DNA of 64,000 nt from Hordeum vulgare subsp. vulgare. Lineage: Eukaryota > Streptophyta > Magnoliopsida > Poales > Poaceae. A program made the translations under genes and the position numbers. The notes beneath the pieces are model-generated. The model made no database searches. It was not told where the DNA came from and saw only the letters and a program-made list of their open reading frames with translations. The stretch spans positions 95,776,244-95,840,243 of the forward strand of contig NC_058521.1 in assembly GCF_904849725.1 (NCBI RefSeq), given 5' to 3'. Shown here piece by piece: positions 21,987-33,691 of this stretch. Every line of letters starts with the position of its first letter. Positions within the stretch are counted from its first letter, which is position 1.

Positions 21987-24900
21987 TCTATACTTATACT
22001 AATTCTAGACTCTCCAGAAAATGACCTCTTTAATTTGCCACGAAACCAGAAGATATTTCCCACAATAATAGGAACAATCAACTCTAATTAACGTCCAATA
22101 AACTCTAACCAATGTGGTGTTAGAAAAATTCTAACCAACATGTCCATTAGACGTGGTGTTGAAAAAAAACTCTAACCAATGTGTCCATTAAAGAAACATT
22201 AAATAAATATGTTGTCGGGGAGCCTCCATTTACATCTGGACCTCTTGAAATTTTATCTACTATCCATAAACCTAGGTTAAATGCTCTCGGAAAAGAAAAA
22301 ACTAAGATTAATGCGGAACAGTTGGATAAGTACATTAACGTTTGTGATTTTGTTTGCCGATTCCATTGAAAAATATTCTCCTCTAGATGCAACGACGACA
22401 AGTTTGTGTCGGTAGTACGATCTCTGTTATGTTGCGCTTCGGTTGAAGGGGATGATTTCTTTTCTTGCCCTCGATCTCCCCACACTAGACAGCGGCGGTC
22501 ACCCATGTATGCTTCCTCTCCAATGGGGAAATTACACATGCAGCCATATCCACTGCACCGCTTCCTGGACATCATGCATTCAGCCTACTAATTCTAGATA
22601 ACTGATTGGCTTCCTCCTTTGTGTAGAAGAAAAAAAGGCTTAGAGTCCTTAAGACTTAAGATGCGTCAACTTAATAACTTCTCTGGTTCTACCCTCTTCT
22701 TCCTTTTATGTACTTCGTGATCCTCTAATTTGCATCGATGCATGGTCTAATGCTTGGTGCGAGAAGTGTGGACATGCATTTTATGAGTTGGTTTTGTAAC
22801 ATGTCTCCACTAGATTTAGCTCTGCGACCCGCGAATTAACAGGACCACTGAGTTAACATTGTCTTGGAAAGAGAACATCGATGTCAGAATTTTAGAGTAC
22901 TATGGATCTTGGTTTTGATGTATAAGATTACGCGAGTTTTAGCTCCTGCATCCTTAGCAATTTTTATTTGTTCACTTTTTTATTTATGAACTGGGGCCTA
23001 TAGGCATCATAGAAACCCACCTTAACTCTCTAAAAACACATGCAGATGATCTTGGGTCTAAATTCAAATAAAGTACAGTAGTGTTTTGTTTGACTCTAAC
23101 TAGAAATCTAAAAACTTACGATCATGTATTCTAGTGTACATGCTTTGGCTTTATCATGTTAATTTATGTCCAAGAATCACCTAATAATATAAAGTACATG
23201 TGCATGTGAAAGAAAACTAAATCATTAAGGTATGTTCTTGAGTTTTATCGATTCGATCTTACATTAACTGAAACGGCAGCCGGTTGACAACGTTTCACGG
23301 TCACACTAACTATGGTCATGCGAGATGTTCTTAAACTAATAATTCAATTTTCATGCTGAGTACGCATAATCTAAATGTTTCGTGTTAACTCGTGTGATCG
23401 AAATACATCAATGGTTCTTACTGGTGTTGGGCGTCATAATTCTATGGCACCAATTTCAGCACTAGGCTTTCTGCGAGAAAAGGACCCGCAGTGGGAAGAA
23501 ACAGTAACGCAGGATGCTCATGGGCTAAGATCATGTACACGGTAAGTGTGTTCGCATCACATGGTCATCTTTATGCACCGCCTTCTTAATCACGTAACTG
23601 AATGCATGAATTATCCTTTTTTCTCCATCCTTAATTGCTTGCACCGCATTGATGTCTGACATAGCTTATAATTACTCATGCATGTTACAATTGTTGCTGT
23701 TATCTATGGTCTATGATCGTGAGAGCAACGTTTTGGTCTTTTGAAGGAAAAGCGCTAAGGAGCACGCAATAATATTTAAATGTGAATTTTCTCCTCTAAA
23801 AATACATATGTATGTTCTACATATGTGCAAAGGATCATAAAATAATATGATCTTTGTAGGCAACACAAATAATACAAAATTGGCACGAATACAACCACTA
23901 AAAATGCCATTTTTTGTGTACGTATATTTCTTTTTCATGTATGGCACATACGAAAATATAAGTTGATGACATTTTTTTGGTATATACTTTGCAATAAATC
24001 ATGGTAAAAATATTTTCAAGGGAGAAAATTAATGGGATCCAAGTAGGACGTCCTAAGAAAACTTTTCGCTCTAATTGTTCACTTTAAATATATGTATTAC
24101 TATTTAAAGGATCTCTCATAAAGATGTCTTCATTCTTATCTAAAAATAGCATGAAATCCCAAGTTTACAAAGAAAGTATCCCATTAAAGAGAGTATACAA
24201 GCCAAATATCAAGATTAGGGAATAGTCAAATCACATGTTTTAGATTACATACACATAAACATGGAAGTAAAATAATATACACATATTCAAAATAATAATC
24301 GGACCAACTGTAAAGTATATATTTAAATCACATGTTTTAGATTTCATACACATAAACATAGAAACAAAATAATATACATATATTCAAAATAATAAACAGA
24401 CCAACTGTAAAGTTTATATTTCACGTACACCACATGCATGTTGCGATTTCATGCACTTGAATAGTCTTATTGTAAGTGACATAAGTTATAATCAACCTTC
24501 TCTCCCAAATTTGCCAGAGTTACGTGCAGGCTTTAGTTAGCCTTACCCACATTTTTTACAAGGAACTCTTGGCGTATACATGCATATGTCAAAGTTAGGT
24601 ATTACACAAACATGTTGTGAGTATACTTGCATGGGCATCTCTCCGTAAAAAATAACAACAACAAAAGTATCGCAAAATAATATATACAAAGGTATGTATG
24701 TTAGTGATTAATAGGCCAAGTTACATAGTAGATATATAAAAAATTGAAAGAATTATCCATAAGGTTCTAACACGTGGAGCAAAGAGCAATGGTAGAAAAC
24801 AAGATTCTAATTGAACATATCAACATGACACAATTCGACAAATGAAAATAAGTCTTTGTTATAATTATGTCGATGCAATAAAGTAATGCATGCTTTACTA

Positions 24901-24992
24901 GAAATATTACAAAAAACAAAGTCAAAAATTATGGCAAACTTTGAATACATTTTTATATTGCTAGCCATGCAAGTGCATGGATCGGCGACTAG
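21987..24992 (+). mobile_element. Helitron H2 (3006 bp), non-autonomous, in a TNPA-like intron
   Basis: The 5' end TCTATACTTATACTAATTCTAG follows an A. The 3' end shows the palindrome CCATGCAAGTGCATGG, then ATCGGCGACTAG at 24992, then T. This fits the Helitron rule of a hairpin about ten bases before CTAG with insertion between A and T. The interior is AT-rich, and I recognise no Rep/helicase and no captured gene. A 97-bp tandem duplication lies near 24229-24420. The flanking intron ends (donor GTAATT at 21919, acceptor before 25013) are consistent with an originally short intron. Confidence 0.8.
24229..24420. repeat. 97-bp tandem duplication in Helitron H2
   Basis: TCACATGTTTTAGATT at 24231 recurs at 24328. 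Both copies continue through CATACACATAAACAT, AAATAATATACA and ACCAACTGTAAAGT. Confidence 0.85.
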
Positions 24993-26230
24993 TTCTTTCA
25001 AATAACTTATAGGTGCCCCCGAGATGGTGTGCCAATAAGATGGATTGTTGGGAGGCGTTGGTTGATGAGTGGTGCACACGCAACTGGCGAGCCGTCCATG
25101 ACAATGCGAAGGATCGACGTAGCCAAATGGTTGGTGTGCCACACCATCAAGGCAGCGCCAACTTACTTCAGTTCGAACGAAACTGGGTATGTGGTTTGCT
25201 TCATGATTCATGCAATTCATTCTTCATGCTAGCTTGAGCCCCTTACTAATTCTTTGTTCCTCTCTTTGTTCCTACAAGAAGGCGAAGGCATTCTCTGAGT
25301 CTGACCTGGATGATCCAAATAACTTCATCACCAACATATCATCGCACCACAAGATCGTGACATACAGGGACACGGGAAAGGCTAGGAAAGGGGAGGACTT
25401 TAACCTGAGCCAGGAACCTTTGGATCCAAAGATGTTGATGATATCTGGTGGCGGGAGGCCCCATGGCTCGATAGCCATTGGAGATGGGATAATACGTTGT
25501 CCACTCACTCTCCCGGAGATCAAGGTGCGCCAGTCGAGCTCTAGTCCTGAGATAACGCCTCGTCCACGGCCAGTCGATCTTGCCATCGAGGTTAGTTGTA
25601 TGGACTCAGAAAACTTTCATCCATTTCATTATGTGTGTGACCATCGATCATTACTGTGGTAACAAGGAATGGTGTTGAAGACTGCTCTTCAGAAAGAGAG
25701 AGCGGCAAACCAGGCTGCTCTTGACAAAGAGAGATTGGCAAGCCAGGCTGCTCTTGAGGAGAGGGACCAAACTACGGCACGATTGATTGAGGAGGAGAGG
25801 GCCCAGAATGATGTGGGTCAACGGGCCATGTACAAGGTTTTTGTGGTAAGTTTATTTTTTCACATTAGCCAAATCATGTATGTAATGTCTGTTTCATCAC
25901 TAACTAATATGACCGACTCTTCAGGGTCTGTGCGAGAAGAACGGTCAAGTCCCTCCACCGATGCCCGTCTTCTCTGTGATTGGCATGGTGAGTTTCATTT
26001 CAATGGTCATTATAAACTAGTATTAACAATTGAGTGTCATCATGCTAACTGAGACATTGCAAAATATCTTTTCTGCAGAATAACTCCTGAGCGGCATCGC
26101 ACGACACTTCTCTAAGGCAACCGTCTCCAAACGAAGCCGCCGCGGGCAACCCTGGGTTTCTCCTCCTTGATGACCATGCCAGTAAGTTTTCTCTAGTTCA
26201 TTTTTGACATAATTAGATAATTTAGCTCCA

Positions 26231-26458
26231 AGAAGAGGAGAAGAAATAGGAAAAATGAAAAGAAGGAAGAAGAAGAAGAAGAGAAGAATAAGGAGAAGGA
26301 GGAGAAGGATATGAAGGAGTAGGAGGAGGAGGAGCAGGAGGAGAAGGAGGAGCTCCTTCTCCTCCTTCTCCTCAATCTACTTCTTCTTCTTCTCCTTCTT
26401 CTTGATTTCTTCTTCTTCTCCTTCTCCTCTTTCTTCTCCTCTTTCTTATTGTCCTTAC
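26231..26458. repeat. Second purine/pyrimidine switch palindrome
   Basis: Purine tract to 26352, then pyrimidine tract from 26353, with the exact centre AGCT (26351-26354) and arms GGAGGAG/CTCCTTC. It has the same design as 14134-14832 at the other side of CACTA B. Confidence 0.9.
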
Positions 26459-26885
26459 CTTATTTTATTTAACAATGGCATAATTATCCCATTTAGCTCC
26501 AAAATGACATAATAAGATCAAAATTGCATAAAAACCTTGGTTGGCTCATGAATATTATATTCTTAGCTGGCAGATGGCAAAGGTGCCACATGGCACCTAG
26601 CTGTGCACCCTCGGGGCAGGAGTAGCTGGCCATATAGCTTCATTGTCATCTGCTTCCCGGGGAGGCTGACGGTAAAGAGAAGAAAAACGGCTGGGCTGTT
26701 ATGGGCTGGCACATACACGTAGACGACAAAGGCTACGGGGGAAGCTGACGGCAAATGCTATGGGGGAAGCTGACGGCAAAGGATACGGGGGAAGCAGACG
26801 GCAAAGAGAAGGGGCAAGCAGACGGCAAAGCCTCCGATAGCCCTAACGGAGGCGTCGCCTGTCGGCTGCCGTCTCAAGTTCTTTG
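26459..26885 (+). other. CACTA B right interior and subterminal repeats
   Basis: 26461-26570 duplicates sequence found around Helitron H1 (the unfilled site). From 26566 follow GGCAAAGG, CTGACGGCAAA and AGACGGCAAAG motifs of the right subterminal array, which continue on the other side of C2 at 35511-35717. No gene. Confidence 0.8.
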
Positions 26886-28700
26886 TGTTGGGGAACGTCG
26901 CATGAGAAACAAAAAAAATTCCTACGCGCACGAAGTCTTATCATGGTGATGTCCATCTAAGAGAGGGGATTCCCGATCTACGTACCCTTGTAGATCGCAC
27001 AGCAGAAGCGTTAAGAAACGCGGTTGATGTAGTTGAACATCCGCCCTGCGAACCGTCCCACGAACCGTCCCGCGATCCGTCCCACGATCCGCTCCGATCT
27101 AGTGCCGAACGGACGGCACCTCCGCGTTCAGCACACGTACAGCTCGACGATGATCTCGGCCTTGTTGATCCAGCAAGAGAGACGGAGAGGTAGCTGAGTT
27201 CTCCGGCAGCATGACGGTGCTCCGGAGGTTGGTGGTGATCTAATCTCAGCAGGGCTTCGCCCGAGCTCCGCAGAAACGCGATCTAGAGGAAAAACCGTGG
27301 AGGTATGTGGTCGGGCTGCCGTGGCAAAAGTTGTCTCAAATCAGCCCTAATACCTCAGTATATATAGGAGGGAGTGAGGGGAGGAGGCAGCCTCAAAACC
27401 TAAAGGTTTGGCCGAAATTGGAGGTGGAGGAGTCCTACTCCAATCCTACTTGGAGTAGGATTCCACCTTCCCACTTGGAAACTCTTTCCACCTTGTGTTT
27501 TTTCCTTCTCAAACCTTATGGGCCTTAGTGGGAACTTATTCCAGCCCACTAGGGGCTGGTTTATCTCTTCCCATAGCCCATGAGACCCCTTGGGGCGTGA
27601 CACCCCTCCTGATGGTCCCCGGCACCCCTCCCGGCACTCCCAGTACACTACCGATGAGCCCGAAACTTTTTGGTAATGCACGAAAACCTTCCGGTAACCA
27701 AATGAGGTCATCCTATATATCAATCTTCATTTCCGGACCATTCCGGAAACCCTCGTGACTTTCGTGATCTCATCCGGGACTCCGAACAACATTCGGTAAC
27801 CAACCATATAACTCAAATACGCATAAAACAACGTCGAACCTAAGTGTGCAGACCCTGCGGGTTCGAGAACTATGTAGACATGACCCGAGGGACTCCTTGG
27901 TCAATATCCAATAGCGGGACCTGGATGCCCATATTGGATCCAACATATTCTGAAGATCTTTATCGGTTGAACCTCAGTGCCAAGGATTCATATAATCCCG
28001 TATGTCATTCCGTTTGTCCTTCGGTATGTTACTTGCCCGAGATTCGATCGTCGGTATCCGCATACCTATTTCAATCTCGTTTACCGGCAAGTGTCTTTAC
28101 TCGTTCCGTAATACAAGATCCTGTGACTTACACTAAGTCACATTGCTTGCAAGGCTTGTGTGTGATGTTCTATTACCGAGTGGGCCCCGAGATACCTCTC
28201 CGTCAGACGGAGTAACAAATCCCAGTCTCGATCCATACTAACTCAACGAACACCTTCGGAGATACCTGTAGAGCATCTTTATAGTCACCCAGTTACGTTG
28301 CGATGTTTGATACACACAAAGCACTCCTCCGGTGTCAGTGAGTTATATGATCTCATGGTCATAGGAACAAATACTTGACACGCAGAAAACAGTAGCAACA
28401 AAATGACACGATCAACATGCTACGTCTATTAGTTTGGGTCTAGTCCATCACATGATTCTCCTAATGATGTGATCCCGTTATCAAGTGACAACACTTGCTT
28501 ATGGTCAGGAAACCTTGACCATCTTTGATCAACGAGCTAGTCAACTAGAGGCTTACTAGGGACAGTGTTTTGTCTATGTATCCACACATGCACTGTGTTT
28601 CCAATCAATACAATTATAGCATGGATAATAAACGATTATCATGAACAAAGAAATATAATAATAACTAATTTATTATCGCCTCTAGGGCATATTTCCAACA
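26886..28700 (-). repeat. C2 3' LTR (1815 bp)
   Basis: Begins TGTTGGGGAACG, ends ATATTTCCAACA. A TATATATA box on the minus strand is at 27359-27366. Open frames here repeat at 34117-35025 because they are LTR sequence. Confidence 0.95.
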
Positions 28701-31700
28701 GTCTCCCACTTGCACTAGAATCAATAATCTAGTTCACATCACCATGTGATTCCGACGAATCCAACACCCATATAGTTATGGGGTCTGATCACGTCTTGCT
28801 CGTGAGAGAGGTTTTAGTCAACGGTTCTGAAACTTTCAGATCCGTGTGTTCTTTACAAATCTTTATCTCATCTTATAGATGCTGCTACTATGTGCTATTC
28901 GGAAATACTCCAAATATCTACTCTACTATACGAATTCGTTTCACTGCTCATAGTTATTCGGATTAGTGTCAAAGCTTGCATCGACGTAACCCTTTACGAT
29001 GAACTCTTTAACCACCTCCATAATTGAGAAAAATTCCTTAGTCCATCAGTTACTAAGGATAAATTTTGACCGCTGCTAGTGATTCAATCATGGATCACTC
29101 TCTGTACCTCTCAACAGACTTCGAGTCAAGGCACACATTAGGTGCGGTACCCAGCATGGCATACTTAAGATTCTACGGCCAAGGCATAGAAGACGACCTT
29201 CGTCTATTCTCTTTATTCTGCAGGGGTCGGGTTTTGAGTCTTACTCAAATTCACACCTTACAACGCAACCAAGAACTCCTTCTTTGTTGATCTAGTTTGA
29301 ACTCCTTCAAAAACTTGTCAAGGCATGCATCTTGTTGAAACTTCTATTAAGCGCTTTCGATCTATCTCCATAGATCTTTGATGCTCAATGTTCAAGTAGC
29401 GCAATCCAGGTATTCCTTTGAAAAACTCCTTTCAAAGAACCTTGTATGATTTACAGAAATTCTACATTACTTCTGATCCACAATATGTCAACCACATATA
29501 CTTATCAAAAATTCTATAGTACTCCCACTCACTTCTTTGGAAATACAAGTTTCTCATAAACCTTGTACAAACCCAAAATCTTTGATCATCTCATCAAAGC
29601 GTATATTCCAACTCCGAGATGCTTGCACCAGTCCATTGAAGGATCGATGGAGCTTGCATACTTGCTAGTATCTTTAGGATCGACAAAACCTCCTAGTTGT
29701 ATCACATACAATGTTTGCTCAAGGAAACCGTCGAGGAAACAATGTTTTGACATCCTATGTGCAATATTTCATAAATAATGCAGCAACTACTAACATTATT
29801 CTAACAGACTTTTAGCATCGCTACGAGTGAGAAAGTCTCATCATAGTCAACTGTTTGATCTTGTCGGAAACATCTTTGCGACAAGTCGAGCTTTTCTTAA
29901 TAGTGACTTATCACCATCATCGTCTGTCTTCCTTTTAAAGATCCATCTTTACTCAATAGTCCTATGACCATCAAGTAGTTCTTCCAAAGTCTACACTTTG
30001 TTTTCATACATGGATCCTTTCTCGGATTTCATGGCTTCCAGCCATTTGTCGGAATCCGGGCCCACCATTGCTTTCTCTATAACTCGTAGGTTCACTCTTG
30101 CTCAACAACATGACCTCCAAGACAGGTTACCGTACCACTCTGCAATAGTACGCGACCTTGTCAACCTACGAGGCTTGTAGTAACTTGATCCGATGCTCGA
30201 TGATCACCATCATCAACTTTCACTTCAATTGGTGTAGGCGCCACAGGAATAACTTCCCGCGCCCTGCTACACACTGGTTGAAGTGATGGTTCAATAACCT
30301 CATCAAGTTCTACCACCCTCCCACTCAATTCTTTCGAGAGAAACCTTTCCTCGAGAAAGGATCCATTTCTAGAAACAAACACTTTGCTTTCGGATCTGAG
30401 ATAGGAGATGTACCCAACTGTTTTGGATATCCTATGAAGATGCATTTATCCGCTTTGGGTTCGAGCTTATCAGACTGAAACTGTTTCACATAAGTGTCGA
30501 AGCCCCAAACTTTCCAGAAATGATAGTTTAGATTTCTCTAAACCTCATTCTATACTGTGTCATCTCAACAGAAATACACGGTGCCCTATTTAAAGTGAAT
30601 GTGGTTGTCTCTAATGCATAACCCATAAACGATAGTGGTAATTCGATAAGAGACATCATAGCATGTACCATACCAAATAGTGCGTGGCTATGACGTTCAG
30701 ACACATCATCACACTATGATGTTCCAGGTGGCATGAAGTGCGAAACAATTTCCACTTTGTCTTAACTGCGTACCAAAACTCGTAACTCAGATATTCATTT
30801 CTATGATCATATCGTAGACAGTTTATCCTCTTGTTACGACGAACTTCACTCCGAAACAGAATTGAACTTTTCAATATTTCAGACTTGTGATTCATTAAGT
30901 AGATACTCTTGTATCTACTCAAATCGTCATTGAAGTAAGAACATAAAGATATCCACTGCGTGCCTCAGCACCCATTGGACTGCATACATCAAAATGTATC
31001 ACTTCCAACAAGTTACTATCTTGTTTCATCTCAATGAAAACAAGGTCTTGCTCATGTGGTATGATTTGCATGTCACTAGTGATTCAAAATCAAGTGAGTA
31101 TAAAGATCCATCAGCATGGAGCCTCTTCATGCAATTTATACCAACATGACTCAAGCGGCAGTGCCACAAGTAAGTGGTACTATCATCATTACCTCGTATC
31201 TTTTGGCACCAATATCATGAACATGTGTAACACTACGATCGAGATTCAGTAAACCATTGAAGGTGATTATTCAAGCAAAAAGAGTAACCATTATTCTCTT
31301 TAAATGAATAATCGTATTGCAATAAACACGATCCAATCATGTTCATGCTTAACGCAAGCACCAAATAACAATTATTTAGGTTTAACACCAATCCCGATGG
31401 TAGAGGGAGCGTGCGACGTTTGATCATATCAACCTTGGAAACACTTCCAACACGTATCGTCACCTCGCCTTTAGCTAGTCTCCGTTTATGCCGTAGCTTT
31501 CATTTCGTGTTACTAATCACTAAGCAACCGAACCGGTATCCAATACCCTCGTGCTACTAGGAGTACTAGTAAAGTACACATCAACATCATGTATATCAAA
31601 TATACTTCTTTTGACTTTTGCCAACCTTCTTATCTTACCAAGTATCTAGAGTTGCTCCGCCTCAGTGACCGTTCCCCTCATAACAGAAGAACTTTAGTCC

Positions 31701-32420
31701 TGGTCTTGGGTTTAATCTGGGGTCTCTTCATTGGTGCAGCAACTGTTTTGCCGTTTCACGAAGTATCCCTTCTAGCCCTTGCCTTTATCGAAACTTAGTG
31801 GTTTTACTAACCATCAACTATTGATGCTCCTTCTTGATTTCTACTTTCGCAGTGTCAAACATCGCGAATAGCTCAAGGATCATTGTATCTATCCTTGATA
31901 TGTTATAGTTCATCACGAAGCTCTCATAGCTTGGTGGCAGTGACTTTGGAGAACCATCACTATCTTATCTGGAAGATCAACTCCCACTTGATTCAAGCGA
32001 TTGTCGTACTCAGATAATCTAAGCACACGCTCAATGATTGAGCTTTTCTCCTCTAGTTCGTGGACAAAGAATCTTGTCGGAGGTCTCATACCTCTTAACA
32101 AGGGCACAAGCATGAAATCACAATTTCATCTCTTTAGAACATCTCTTATGTTCCGTGACGTTTCAAAACGTCTTCGGCGCCTTGCTTCTAAGCCATTAAG
32201 TATTTTGTACTGAACTATTGTGTAGTCATAAGAAACGTGTATGTCGGATGTTCATAACATCTACAGACGACGCTCGAGGTGCAGCACACTGAGTGGTGCA
32301 TTAAGGACATAAGCCTTCTGCGCAGCAACGAGGACAATCCTCGGCTTTACAGACTTGGTCTGCAAAGTTTGCTACCATCAACTTTCAACTAAATTTTCTC
32401 TAGGAACATATAAAAACAGT
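28701..32420 (-). pseudogene. C2 gag-pol relic
   Basis: The copia order can be followed on the minus strand but only in scattered frames. A gag piece is at 31913-32113 (LRLSEYDNRLNQVGVDLPD), a protease-region piece at 31233-31463 (LVLNLNNCYLV), and an integrase-core piece at 30656-30922 (RNEYLSYEFW, where an active protein would have a GGEYLSYEF-like segment). The integrase C-terminus is at 30161-30445 (FLEERFLSKELSGRVVELDEV). Reverse transcriptase and RNase H are recognisable only in short stretches towards 28980. Frameshifts and stops occur every few dozen codons. It is much more decayed than C1 despite the younger LTRs. Confidence 0.85.
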
Positions 32421-33691
32421 AGAGCTATAGCGCAAGCTACATCGTAATTCGCAAAGACCATTAGACTATGTTCATGACAATTAGTTCAATTAATCATATT
32501 ACTTAAGAACTCCCACTCAAAAAGTACATCTCTCTAGTCATTTGAGTGGTACATGATCCAAATCCACTATCTCAAGTCCGATCATACGTGAGTCGAGAAT
32601 AGTTTTAGTGGTAAGCATCTCTATGCTAATCATATCATCTATACGATTCAAGCTCGACCTTTCGGTCTCATGTGTTCCAAGGCCATGTATGCACATGCTA
32701 GGCTCGTCAAGCTTAACCCGAGTGTTCCGCGTGTGCAACTGTTTTGCACCCGTTGTATGTGAACGTTGAGTCTATCACACCCGATCATCACGTGGTGTCT
32801 CGAAACGAAGAACTATCGCAACGGTGCACAGTCGGGGAGAACACAATTTCGTCTAGAAATTTTAGTGAGAGATCACCTCATAATGCTACCGTCGTTCTAA
32901 GCAAGCTAAGGTGCATAAAGGATTAACATCACATGCAATTCATAAGTGACCTGATATGGCCATCATCATGTGCTTCTTGATCTCCATCACCAAAGCACCG
33001 GCACGATCTTCTTGTCACCGGCGTCACACCATGATCTGCATCATCATGATCTCCATCAACATGTCGCCATCGGGGTTGTCGTGCTACTCATGCTATTACT
33101 ACTAAAGCTACGTCCTAGCAAAATAGTAAACACATCTGCAAGCACAAACGTTAGTTTAAAGACAACCCTATGGCTCCTACCGGTTGTCGTACCATCGACG
33201 TGCACGTCGATATTAACTATTACCACATGATCATCTCATACATCCAATATATCACATCACATCGTTGGCCATATCACATCACAAGCATACCCTGCAAAAA
33301 CAAGTCAGACGTTCTCTAATTGTTGTTGCATGTTTTACGTGGTGACCATGGGTATCTAGTAGGATCGCATCTTACTTACGCAAACACCACAACGGACATA
33401 TATGAATTGCTATCTAACCTCATCCAAGTACCTCCTCGGTCAAATCCGATTCAACTAAAGTTGGAGAAACCGACACTCGCCGGTCATCTTTGAGCAACGG
33501 AGTTACTCGTAGCGATGAAACCAGTCTCTCGTAAGTGTACGAGTAATGTCGGTCCGAGCCGCTTCGATCCAACAATACCGCGGAATCAAGAAAAGACTAA
33601 GGAAGGCAGCAAAACGCACATCACCGCCCACAAAAACTTTTTTGTTCTACTCGAGATTACATCTACGCATGAACCTAGATCATGATGCCAC
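32421..33691 (-). other. C2 leader and primer-binding site
   Basis: Non-coding leader related to that of C1. The primer site 33674-33690 reads TGGCATCATGATCTAGG on the minus strand, a weakened initiator-tRNA-Met type site. No gene seen. Confidence 0.75.

Larger units (their letters stand above)
20678..26160 (+). pseudogene. CACTA B second gene, TNPA-like (Transposase_24 / Ptta-En/Spm), interrupted by Helitron H2
   Basis: Exons inferred from splice motifs: 20678-21343 (Arg/Gly-rich, then a TP-VQ-P repeat region; stop TAG at 21158), 21421-21642, 21724-21918, 25013-25188, 25281-25590, 25669-25844 and 25927-25987, with a last piece from 26079. The third and fourth exons hold the Transposase_24 signature: ATRGIKKQKKGCCGRYLKK, CWEALVDEW and the DRRSQMVGVPHHQGS motif typical of the DNA-binding subunit. 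Exon 25669-25844 is a coiled coil of repeated QAALxxER units. The last exon has a stop at about 26087. The protein would bind subterminal repeats. The gene is better preserved than TNP2 but has at least two stops. The intron after 21918 was enlarged to about 3.1 kb by H2. Confidence 0.82.

Noticed and set aside
22147..22575. 142-codon minus-strand frame inside Helitron H2 considered as a captured gene
   Set aside because: No recognisable domain and no splice structure; cannot be told from chance without a database search.
27307..28215. Three frames repeated almost exactly at 34117-35025
   Set aside because: The repetition is that of the two C2 LTRs; they do not encode proteins.
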